DNA of 64,000 nt, from contig NZ_AUGN01000001.1 in the NCBI RefSeq assembly GCF_000422685.1, forward strand, positions 1 to 64,000, in the 5' to 3' direction. The notes under the pieces are model-generated. The model was given only the letters and a program-made list of their open reading frames with translations, made no database searches and had not been told where the DNA came from. Numbering within the stretch: position 1 is the stretch's first letter; each line of letters opens with the position of its first letter. This DNA comes from Flavobacterium gelidilacus DSM 15343. GTDB taxonomy: Bacteria > Bacteroidota > Bacteroidia > Flavobacteriales > Flavobacteriaceae. A program made the translations under genes and the position numbers. Below are positions 9,201 through 15,911 of this stretch, one piece after another.

Positions 9201-12054
9201 TTGGATTGTATTGTCCAGCACTTACTGTTACATTATTAACAGTATACCCACTTGGAAAAGCTTCTGTTACTATTATATTACTAGCTGTACTTGGACCATT
9301 ATTCGTTACAGTTACAGTAAAAACTACATTAGAACCTACATTTGGAGTAGTGTTGCTTACTGTTTTTACAATTGATAAATCAGCGTTTTTAACTGGAGAA
9401 GTACTCGCACTAGCTGTATTGTTATTTATATTTGGATCGGTATTACTACTTGTAGCTGTTGCTGTATTAGTATAATTACCAGAATTTAGAACTGTTGCTG
9501 TAATAGTCAATGTTCTTGTAATACCGTTATTCAGTGTACCTACAGTCCAAACTCCAGTACTAGAAACATAAGTTCCTGCAGTTTGAGTGTGAGAAGCGTA
9601 AATATATCCACTAGGTAAAAGATCAGTTACTATAGTATTAGTAGCATTGCTTGGACCATTGTTTGTTACATTTATTGTAAAAATAACATTTGTTCCAACT
9701 AATGGAGTAGCATTACTTACCATTTTTGTTACTGCAATATCAGATACTGGATTAGCATTTGGTGTAACACTAGAAGTATTATTTGGAGTATTAGTATCTA
9801 ATTCGTTTCCTGTTATGGTAGCAATATTTTTATAAACACCTGTTGCTTTTACTGTAGCTGTTATTGTTAAGGTTCCAGTTGAACCAACTGACATATCACC
9901 AATAGTCCAAATTCCTGTAGAAGAATTATATGAACCTACAGAAGCTGTATTTGATACATATAAATATCCTGAAGGAAGCAAATCATTAACAGAAACTCCT
10001 GTTGCATTACTTGGTCCGTAATTGTTAACAGCAATTGTAAATATTACTTGAGAACCTACTTGTGGATTTGAGTTATTTACAGTTTTAACAACTCCTAAAT
10101 CAGTAATTGGAGTTGGCTCAACTCTAATTAAATCTTCATTGTTTGATAAAATTGGATCAAATTCAAAACCAGTTATTGAAGCAGGAAAATTATATTCTCC
10201 TTGTGGCAAAACGGTTGCAGTTATTGTTAAAGTTTGTGTTTGTCCATTTGTAAGTGAAGGAATAGTCCATGAACCAGTTGTTTGATTATAAGTTCCCCCT
10301 GTTTGAGAAGAACTTACATAAGTATATCCATTAGGTAAAAGTCCAGTTACATTAATATTTGTTCCCGTATTAGCTCCATTATTTCCTGCTAATATTGTAA
10401 ATGTTACATTAGAACCTACATTTGGTGTTGTATTGTTTACATTAATATCTACGTATAAATCAACACATCCTTTTTTTGCATTTGTAAAAACATCTTGAGT
10501 ATAAATCCCCCATCCCCAAGTGTTAATTACTCTAATGTTTCCAAAATCATTACATAAAATATTATCATCTTGATTTCCATTAACTATTGGTGCCGGAATT
10601 ACATTTCCAATATTTCCGTTTCCACTCCATGCATGTGCTGGTGAAACAGAACCTATTGTAGAGTTATTTAAACCTGCTCCAGTAATATTACTGGTATTAT
10701 TAAAACTAGCATCACAAGTTGTACCTACCTGAGTCAATAAACTATCATCCCAATACATTTGTGCATTTGGAACAGAAATAGGAGCAACAAGAGATACTTT
10801 AATACCGTTAGCATTAATTTCAGCATCATATATAGGTAAATTAAATCTACCTTTTAATAAAATCAATGATAACTGTATCGTAGTTGTATTATTTACATTA
10901 TTTCCTAAACCATCTAAACCATCCCATTGGGCCTCATTATATCCGGCTGGGACATTAAATAATTCTAGAATTCTATCGGCTGTACCAGCTTGATAACCTG
11001 GAACTCCATTTAAATTAAATAAAATTTTAATATCACCTGATTCTGGTGCATCAAATCTTATGGCATACATTGGACCACAACCACTTATTGCAGGATTTAT
11101 AAACTTTGGCAACAGTGGAACTGATGCAATTGGATAAACCGTTGAATCGGGTTGATTTAAAAATATTTTATATCCATTTTGAAAGGAAGGTGAAACACTT
11201 GAATTTATGGAGCGTCTATTAACAGCAAAGTTACTTGTGTTAACAACTCCATAACTATTTACTGCAACATCATAAGCAACAGGTCTAAAGTTTGGTTGGA
11301 ATTCGATTTTTACAATTGCTTTATCATCTGTGTAAGCAAATAATTGTGGCGAAGAGGAAGCATTAATGTTAACAGAAAACTGAACTTCTGCTCCATTTAT
11401 TGGCTGAACCGCGACAAATGCCCATTTATCAGAATGAACTCTTCCACCATATACTGTATTGTTAGCTTTAGCAACCGTAAAATCAAAATATGGAGAATGA
11501 GCCCAATTACTTGAATTTCCACTATTCCCATTTGGAATCATTGTTGCGCCACCATCATTACTTCTATACATTTCTATCCAAAACTCACCATTTACTGACG
11601 GATCAAAAGCTATAGGTGTATATCCAGTTGGGTTTAGGCCGTTAATATTTGGTCCAGCTAAGGCTTGAGCATAAGTATTAATTTTTCCAGCGGAGTTATT
11701 TGGATTCCATAAAGTTGGACCAACTATAACACTTCCATCAGGTCTTCTAATTCTATAGTAAACATCAGTTAAATTTGGAATTGTACCAGAAGTAACACCA
11801 TTTGCGTATTGTCTCCAATCAAAACCAAAATAGAAATTTTCTACTGTATGGTCTTTAATTCGAAAATAAATTCGGTTGTCTTCGTTACAATTTAAAAACG
11901 AACCCGAATTACGATAAGGGATAATAACTAATGAAGTTAAGTTACTAGATGTTGGTGAAACTGTTTTTGTACCTTCAGCATTTGCATCAAAATTAAACAC
12001 AGACGCAACAATGCACAACAAAACAGTTAACCTTTTGAGTAAAGTTTGTTTCAT
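3265..12054 (-). CDS. Giant DUF11-repeat surface protein (2,929 aa)
   Basis: The protein starts with a signal peptide (MKQTLLKRLTVLLCIVASVF, cut after ANA). About 500 residues of unique N-terminal sequence follow. Then come sixteen DUF11 repeats of about 120 residues, each opening like DLAVVKTVNNATPxVGSNV and containing NNGPSNATGV and DLLPSGYTYVS. After the repeats are two modules of the NGTINVAPNTPAG / YQVCNAALPTDC type that also fill the neighbouring gene at 1-3229. The end holds a duplicated motif (NADNKVKYSGP and VNMDAKVKYSGP) that resembles dockerin-type calcium loops. No classical T9SS type A domain (YPNP...) is present. DUF11 domains are known in large surface and cell-wall proteins, so a stalk, adhesin or filament role is inferred. 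It is probably exported and first in an operon with the 1-3229 gene. A promoter candidate lies at 12124-12153. Confidence 0.9.
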   Translation of the reverse strand: MKQTLLKRLTVLLCIVASVFNFDANAEGTKTVSPTSSNLTSLVIIPYRNSGSFLNCNEDNRIYFRIKDHTVENFYFGFDWRQYANGVTSGTIPNLTDVYYRIRRPDGSVIVGPTLWNPNNSAGKINTYAQALAGPNINGLNPTGYTPIAFDPSVNGEFWIEMYRSNDGGATMIPNGNSGNSSNWAHSPYFDFTVAKANNTVYGGRVHSDKWAFVAVQPINGAEVQFSVNINASSSPQLFAYTDDKAIVKIEFQPNFRPVAYDVAVNSYGVVNTSNFAVNRRSINSSVSPSFQNGYKIFLNQPDSTVYPIASVPLLPKFINPAISGCGPMYAIRFDAPESGDIKILFNLNGVPGYQAGTADRILELFNVPAGYNEAQWDGLDGLGNNVNNTTTIQLSLILLKGRFNLPIYDAEINANGIKVSLVAPISVPNAQMYWDDSLLTQVGTTCDASFNNTSNITGAGLNNSTIGSVSPAHAWSGNGNIGNVIPAPIVNGNQDDNILCNDFGNIRVINTWGWGIYTQDVFTNAKKGCVDLYVDINVNNTTPNVGSNVTFTILAGNNGANTGTNINVTGLLPNGYTYVSSSQTGGTYNQTTGSWTIPSLTNGQTQTLTITATVLPQGEYNFPASITGFEFDPILSNNEDLIRVEPTPITDLGVVKTVNNSNPQVGSQVIFTIAVNNYGPSNATGVSVNDLLPSGYLYVSNTASVGSYNSSTGIWTIGDMSVGSTGTLTITATVKATGVYKNIATITGNELDTNTPNNTSSVTPNANPVSDIAVTKMVSNATPLVGTNVIFTINVTNNGPSNATNTIVTDLLPSGYIYASHTQTAGTYVSSTGVWTVGTLNNGITRTLTITATVLNSGNYTNTATATSSNTDPNINNNTASASTSPVKNADLSIVKTVSNTTPNVGSNVVFTVTVTNNGPSTASNIIVTEAFPSGYTVNNVTVSAGQYNPNVNWTNFNLLSGQTATLTANVTVNGSGNYLNTATITSSSVVDPVSSNNTSNATTTPNPVTDLSVTKTVNNQTPLVGSNVIFTIVVANTGPSNATGVSVQDLLPNGYSFVSFTATSGNYNSTTGVWNAGSILANGTKTLTITATALQTGTYVNTATVTGNEIDPNLTNNTSSASTTPNVIADLAVVKTVNNSTPLVGSQVTFTVTVTNNGPSNSQDVEVSDLLQNGYTYVSSTATLGFYNSTTGLWDIGNLANGNVASLDIVVTVNNAGPYSNTATVTQTFTDPNPGNNTSTVTTTPVPKSDLIVTKTVDNQTPLMGQNVTFTIELTNAGPSNATGIVVAEALPSGYTYVSHTATSGSYNQAQWTLSSLANGASQTLTIVALVNPTGNYSNTATAFGNEFDPNVSNNTSTSTPTPIPNADLSVLKTVDLATPNVGNVITFTIVATNNGPINATGVKVNDLLPAGYTYLSSTTSIGTYNNTSGLWTIGNLNNGISQTLTVTVQVNANGPYTNIANVVGDQFDPNLNNNSSISSPIVGQVADLAVVKTVNNASPQVGQNVIFTITVNNNGTSNATGVIVQDLLPSGYTYVSHIAPGGSSYSNTSGIWNIGNLNTVQTRTLTITATVNNSGNYTNIATVSGNQSDNNPSNNISSVSVTPVRLADLGVTKTVNNATPTVGNNVVFTIVATNNGPSNATGVIVNDLLPSGYEFVNASATLGVYNNGNGNWVINNLTNGGSATLTLTVKVKGNGNYLNTATIDGNELDNVSSNDTATASTTPTKNADLSITNNVDITTPIIGSNVIFTIVATNNGLSDGTGVTVTNTLPNGYTFVSSNQSVGTFNPTTGVWTIGNLPSGTSEVLEITVTVLPTGNYTDSATITGVEFDTDLSNNTDTAVTMPLPVTEIAITKTVNNATPNVGSQVTFTISVINNGPSNASNVVVTDNLLSGYTYQSNTTTIGTYNNVTGLWTIGNLNNGQTQTMTITALVNPNGNYLNTASVSQTEYDSDPSNNSSSTTPIPNPISDLAILKTVNNATPLVGSNVIFTLVATNNGPSVGTGVSVADLLPSGYSYVTYSATQGTYNNVTGTWTIGNLNNNQSQTLTITAKVLNSGNYVNTAVISGTNTDNVMTNNTSSAFTTPVLSSDIAILKQVDIATPDVNGNVIFSIVVTNNGPSNATGVTATDLLPTGYTYVSNVVSVGSYNSTNGVWNIGAMLNQTTVTMEITATVNPSGNFTNTATVTAIQNDPVLTNNSSSATTTPWPLADVGVTKTVNNTTPNVGTDVTFTVIATNYGPSNATGTNVADLLPSGYTYVSHTVTAGNYNNANGSWTIGNLNNGISQTLTIIATVKTTGNYTNTAIIDANENDTNTSNTQASASTTPVKLSDLAVTKTVDNQFPNIGSNVVFTIVASNNGISNATGVRVDDVLPSGYNYITHVAGIGTYNPNTGVWNIGNMAIGNTYVLTVTAQVNTISNYTNTAEISGDQVDPNTADNISSATTFPKATIVLNDDYAGPINGLSGQNAVLNVLDNDYYNGISPININDIILTTSIADPTGFITLQPNGTINVAPNTPAGLYVLTYQVCNAALPTDCHTAIAEVLVVGPTIVANDDNYSGTPLNTTTGFTNLFNVYSNDVYNLNFVNPADVTLTLINPSPNFTINPTTGSVSVNPNLPSGTYTFEYQICGNLNPTTNCDTAIVTIVIENSRVEIKALLQGSLFGTTDGKMRDNLRTNNVIPLTEPYSAMGTAGSVRFNRPDFVASEQTTNAILSITGDNAIVDWVFVELRDPANSSIVMHTKSALIQRDGDIVESSDGTSSLSFNNLTKASYFISVKHRNHLGVMTAVPLAFSGTNAVFDFSSATPSQLWNSITPVDFDGFEQEQETNGKYAMWAGNTNADNKVKYSGPNTDQSIIFNTILNYPGNDFNFYNFNNAFPGYFMGDVNMDAKVKYSGPGNDPTYIFFNVITKYTLNVLNFYNYNLFIEQTPN
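4725..10465 (-). repeat. Sixteen tandem DUF11-coding repeats, about 360 bp each
   Basis: This array encodes the DUF11 stalk. A recurring DNA segment reading on the plus strand like ttacttggtccattattagt recurs with near-exact 360-base phasing (around 4980, 5340, 5700, 6060 and so on to about 10380). The repeats are alike in protein sequence but diverged at silent positions, so they look old and held in length rather than freshly duplicated. Boundaries are approximate. Confidence 0.85.
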
Positions 12055-12407
12055 ACCTATTCTTATAATATTTTATATGTCTATTGTGTTAGTTCAGACT
12101 AATTTGCCCCAACTAATACCTTACAAATGTAAATTAGTTTACTGAATATTCAACTATGGGAATAATAAATTCGTTTAAGAACAGTCTTTAATCGATTAAA
12201 AGAGTTAGTTATTAACAATTTAATAATTAGTTAATTCGTTTGTTTTGTTTTTTATTAATAAAATATTAAAATAAAATACATTTTGTTGCTGATAAATTAA
12301 AAATAATACGTCAAATTGTGATTTTTGTTAAATTATTCCTATTTGTTCTTTTGTCATTTTTTCTTGTCGTAAATTTGTTAACAATTTAAAAACACAGGTA
12401 TAATTTT
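12055..12407. other. Divergent intergenic region, giant adhesin / sixA
   Basis: This 353-base AT-rich spacer lies between the divergent adhesin operon and polyphosphate operon. It holds a good minus-strand promoter (12124-12153) overlapped by a palindrome, TTAC-AAAT-GTAA, at 12121-12132. On the plus strand a TANNTTTG box (TAAATTTG, 12370-12377) sits 30 bases before the sixA ATG, without a well-spaced upstream TTG. I see no gene or RNA in it. Confidence 0.5.
12124..12153 (-). promoter_or_regulatory. Promoter candidate for the giant adhesin operon
   Basis: Read on the minus strand this is TTG-N19-TACATTTG, a match to the Bacteroidota housekeeping promoter pattern (TTG, about 19 bases, TANNTTTG). 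The -7 box occupies 12131-12124 and the ATG is at 12054, giving a leader of about 65 nt. The -7 box lies within a short palindrome resembling the array at 27571-27855. Confidence 0.6.
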
Positions 12408-12884
12408 ATGCTTTTAATCTTAATTAGACACGCAAAATCCTCTTGGAAACATGATTTAATTGATCATGAAAGACCTTTGTCGTTAAGAGGTTTAAATGAC
12501 TCGCAACTAGTCTTTAATGAAATTAGAAAATTTCTGCCAAGTAGCTATAAAGTTTATAGCAGTTCTTCTAAAAGAACAACACAAACCGTAAAAATATTTT
12601 CAATTTTAAACAATTTGCAGTTTGATAATATCGTTTTTAAAAAGGAACTTTATACTTTTAATAGTCTTGAACTTGAAAAATGTATAAAAAAATATAAAGA
12701 AGAGAATTTGATAATTTTTGGTCATAATAATGCCATTACAGATTTTGTTAATAAGTTTGGAAATTATTATATTGAAAATGTGCCTACTTGTGGCGTAGTA
12801 ATTATTAAATTTGAAGATTTAAATACTATATCTTCACAAAAAGGAGTTATAATTAAGACAATTTTCCCTAGAGATTTAAAATAA
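12408..12884 (+). CDS. sixA: SixA-like phosphohistidine phosphatase (histidine phosphatase superfamily)
   Basis: This 158-residue cytoplasmic protein belongs to the histidine phosphatase superfamily. The RHAK motif puts the phospho-accepting histidine at H8 with R7. R56 (SSKRTTQT) and H106 (IIFGHNNA) match the other conserved active-site positions. The length fits the small SixA/COG2062 group, which removes phosphate from phosphohistidine in proteins. Its stop codon shares one base with the ppk1 start, so the two are translationally coupled. PPK1 works through a phosphohistidine intermediate, so a link between the two enzymes is plausible but inferred. The substrate could equally be an unrelated phosphoprotein or a small phospho-compound. 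Confidence 0.8.
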   Translation: MLLILIRHAKSSWKHDLIDHERPLSLRGLNDSQLVFNEIRKFLPSSYKVYSSSSKRTTQTVKIFSILNNLQFDNIVFKKELYTFNSLELEKCIKKYKEENLIIFGHNNAITDFVNKFGNYYIENVPTCGVVIIKFEDLNTISSQKGVIIKTIFPRDLK

Positions 12885-14998
12885 TGATGGATAATCACGT
12901 TGAAAACCTATACATTGACCGCGAAAAAAGCTGGTTAACTTTTAATGCTCGTGTCTTGCAAGAAGCTGCAGATGAGTCTGTTCCACTTCTAGATAGACTT
13001 AGGTTCCTTGGAATATTTTCAAATAATTTAGATGAATTCTTCAGAGTTCGTTATGCTGCTATTCGTAGGATGAATATGGAACAAGAGCATACTGAAAAAA
13101 TTTTGGGAGGAATTACTGCAGAAAAATTATTAAAAGATATTACAGATATTGTTATTGAACACCAATCTGAAAGTTTAAGAATTTTGAGTGATATAGAAGA
13201 AAAATTGGAAAAAGAAAATATCTATATCATCAATGAAAAAGAAATAAATAAAGAGCAAGAAAACTTTATAAAGGACTTTTTTATTCAAAATGTAAGTCCA
13301 GCAGTTGTAACTATTATGTTGAATGATCTGGAAGAGTTTCCTTTGTTGATGGATACTTCAGGGTATTTAGCAGTAAAATTAGTTATGAAACCAACAAATG
13401 AAATTTTTTTTGATACTTTTCTGCCTAAGCAAGAGATAAAGTATGCTATCGTTGAGATGCCAAAAACGGTAAATAGGTTTGTTGTTTTGCCATCAAATAA
13501 TGAAAAACAGCACATTATACTTTTGGATGATGTAATTCGATATAATTTACATAGTATTTTTAATGTTTTTGACTATGAGTCCATTAGTGCTCATATGGTT
13601 AAGATTACCCGAGATGCTCAATTAGAGTTTGATAGTGATTTGTCAAAAAGTTTACTTGAAAAAATTTCAGTTTCTGTTAAGGAAAGAAGAGTTGGAGAAC
13701 CAGTTCGTTTTGTTTATGATCAAGCGATTGCTAAAGATACTTTAGATTTTTTATTAACAAGAATGAAAATTGATAGTTCTGATAGTGTTATTCCTGGTGG
13801 AAGATACCATAACCGAAGAGATTATATGAATTTTCCAAACTTAGGACGTTATGATTTGCTTTACAAACAAAATTTTGCTCTGCCAATACCTGGTTTAGAT
13901 TTAGAAGGAAGTCTATTAACCAAAATAAAAGAAAAGGATTATTTGTTAAATGCTCCTTATCAATCTTTCTCTTATTTAATTCGTTTTTTGAGAGAAGCTG
14001 CCTTAGACCCAAAAGTTGTTTCTATTAAAATAACTTTATATAGATTAGCTAAAAATTCTCAAATAGTTAGTTCATTAATTAATGCTGCTAGAAATGGTAA
14101 AAAAGTAATTGTTCAAATAGAATTACAAGCTCGTTTTGATGAAGCAAGTAATATTTCTTATGCTGAACAGATGCAAAGAGACGGTATTCAACTAATTTTT
14201 GGTGTAAAAGGGCTAAAAGTTCACAGTAAAATATGTGTAATTGAAAGAATTGAAGCTGAAAACATTAAGTTATACGGTTTTATATCAACTGGTAATTTTA
14301 ATGAACTTACTGCTCGTTTTTACACAGACGTAACTTTGTTTACTCATAACCAAAAGATTCTTAAAGACGCCAACAAGATATTTGATTTTTTTGATGTTAA
14401 TTATCGTATCCATAGATATAAACATTTAATAGTTTCACCACATTATACACGTTCGCGTTTTAATAAATTATTTGATAGAGAGATTCTTAACGCTCAAGCT
14501 GGAAAAAAAGCATACATAAAACTTAAAATGAATAGCTTAACGGATACAAAAATGATTGATAAACTTTATGAAGCTAGTAGAGCAGGAGTGAAAGTCAATT
14601 TAATTGTAAGAGGAATTTGCTGTTTAATTCCAGGTGTTAAAGGCATGAGTGAAAACATTAGAGCAATTAGTATTGTAGATAATTATTTAGAGCATTCAAG
14701 AGTTTATATTTTTTGTAATGAAGAAGATCCAGAAGTTTATATTTCTTCTGCAGATTTAATGACAAGAAATTTAGATGCAAGAGTAGAAGTAACTTGCCCA
14801 ATTTATGATGATGAAATTAAAAAAGAGCTAATTGATACTTTTCGAATTTCCTGGAAAGCGAATGTTAAAGCTAGATTACTTAATGGAAGTTTAGAAAATA
14901 AATACAAAAAAATCAATGGCGAAAAACCATTTAGAGCTCAATTAGAAATGTATAATTATTACAGGGATAAATTAGATGTAATTTATCAAAATTTATAA
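12884..14998 (+). CDS. ppk1: Polyphosphate kinase 1
   Basis: PPK1 reversibly polymerises the terminal phosphate of ATP into inorganic polyphosphate. At 704 residues the protein has full family length. It starts in the N-terminal domain (YIDREKSWLTFNARVLQEA, residues 10-28, and FSNNLDEFFRVR around 45-56), passes through the head domain, and has two phospholipase-D-like C-terminal domains. H447 in KVHSKICV is the expected autophosphorylated histidine and H604 in YLEHSRVYIF is the second conserved one. The chosen ATG at 12884 overlaps the sixA stop by one base. A second ATG follows directly at 12887. The ppx-like gene starts 22 bases downstream, so synthesis and breakdown of polyphosphate are encoded together. 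Confidence 0.96.
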   Translation: MMDNHVENLYIDREKSWLTFNARVLQEAADESVPLLDRLRFLGIFSNNLDEFFRVRYAAIRRMNMEQEHTEKILGGITAEKLLKDITDIVIEHQSESLRILSDIEEKLEKENIYIINEKEINKEQENFIKDFFIQNVSPAVVTIMLNDLEEFPLLMDTSGYLAVKLVMKPTNEIFFDTFLPKQEIKYAIVEMPKTVNRFVVLPSNNEKQHIILLDDVIRYNLHSIFNVFDYESISAHMVKITRDAQLEFDSDLSKSLLEKISVSVKERRVGEPVRFVYDQAIAKDTLDFLLTRMKIDSSDSVIPGGRYHNRRDYMNFPNLGRYDLLYKQNFALPIPGLDLEGSLLTKIKEKDYLLNAPYQSFSYLIRFLREAALDPKVVSIKITLYRLAKNSQIVSSLINAARNGKKVIVQIELQARFDEASNISYAEQMQRDGIQLIFGVKGLKVHSKICVIERIEAENIKLYGFISTGNFNELTARFYTDVTLFTHNQKILKDANKIFDFFDVNYRIHRYKHLIVSPHYTRSRFNKLFDREILNAQAGKKAYIKLKMNSLTDTKMIDKLYEASRAGVKVNLIVRGICCLIPGVKGMSENIRAISIVDNYLEHSRVYIFCNEEDPEVYISSADLMTRNLDARVEVTCPIYDDEIKKELIDTFRISWKANVKARLLNGSLENKYKKINGEKPFRAQLEMYNYYRDKLDVIYQNL

Positions 14999-15020
14999 GC
15001 CAAACATTGAAAATAATAAA

Positions 15021-15911
15021 ATGATTACTATAAAAAAATATGCTGCAATAGATATTGGTTCCAATGCCATGCGCCTTTTGGTAATAAATATTGTTGAGCA
15101 AAAAGATAAACCTACACAATTTAATAAGAGTTCATTAGTTCGTGTACCAATTCGTTTGGGACAAGATGCTTTTACAGTTGGAGAAATTTCTCAAGAAAGC
15201 ATAGACAGAATGATTGATGCTATGAAAGCGTTTAAATTATTAATGAAAGTCCATAAAGTTGAACGTTATAAAGCCTGTGCAACTTCAGCGATGCGAGAAG
15301 CTTATAATGGAAAAGATATTGTAGAGTTAATTAAGAAAAAAGCAGACGTAAAAATTGAAATTATTGATGGAAAAATGGAAGCAGCCATAATTGCTGCGTC
15401 TGATCTAAAGCAATTTATAAATTCTGATAAAACTTATTTATATGTTGATGTTGGTGGTGGAAGTACAGAATTTTCACTATTCAGTGAAGGTAAAATTATA
15501 GCTTCAAAATCATTTAAAAATGGAACTGTTCGTTTGATTAATAATATGGTGAATGATATTGTTTGGACAGAAATTGAAAAATGGATTAAAAATACTACAG
15601 CTGATTATGATAATATTACCTTAATTGGTTCTGGTGGAAACATCAATAAGCTATTCAAAATGTCTGAAAAACACCAAGATAGTCCTTTGTCTTATGTTTA
15701 TTTAAATGCGCAATACCAAAAGCTTAATGCGATGACTTATGAACAAAGAATTTCCGAAATGGGATTAAACCCTGACAGAGCTGATGTAATTATTCCAGCA
15801 ACAAGAATTTATTTAAATGCAATGAAATGGAGTGGTGCAAGACAAATATATGTACCAAAAATTGGACTTTCTGACGGAATAGTAAAGGCGATGTATTATG
15901 GTAGAATATAA
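15021..15911 (+). CDS. ppx: Ppx/GppA family exopolyphosphatase
   Basis: This 296-residue protein has the ASKHA ATPase fold of Ppx/GppA phosphatases. The first phosphate loop is DIGSNAMRLL (residues 11-20) and the second is DVGGGSTEF (143-151). The Ppx glutamate region is present as IDGKMEAA (115-122). It matches the short two-domain form, without the C-terminal HD-like domain of E. coli Ppx. It would hydrolyse polyphosphate from the end, or pppGpp; the ppk1 context favours polyphosphate. It is the last gene of the sixA-ppk1-ppx operon. Its TAA ends at 15911 and the dnaX stop on the other strand starts at 15912, so no terminator space exists between them. Confidence 0.9.
   Translation: MITIKKYAAIDIGSNAMRLLVINIVEQKDKPTQFNKSSLVRVPIRLGQDAFTVGEISQESIDRMIDAMKAFKLLMKVHKVERYKACATSAMREAYNGKDIVELIKKKADVKIEIIDGKMEAAIIAASDLKQFINSDKTYLYVDVGGGSTEFSLFSEGKIIASKSFKNGTVRLINNMVNDIVWTEIEKWIKNTTADYDNITLIGSGGNINKLFKMSEKHQDSPLSYVYLNAQYQKLNAMTYEQRISEMGLNPDRADVIIPATRIYLNAMKWSGARQIYVPKIGLSDGIVKAMYYGRI

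Noticed and set aside
6710..9835. Plus-strand open frames of 60-90 codons inside the giant adhesin gene
   Set aside because: They mirror the repeat unit on the opposite strand and encode V/T/L-rich sequence with no start context. They are shadows of the real gene.
4725..10465. Regular 360-base periodicity that could suggest a large tandem-repeat or CRISPR-like locus
   Set aside because: The period is the coding length of DUF11 repeats inside one long open frame. There are no short identical repeats with unique spacers.
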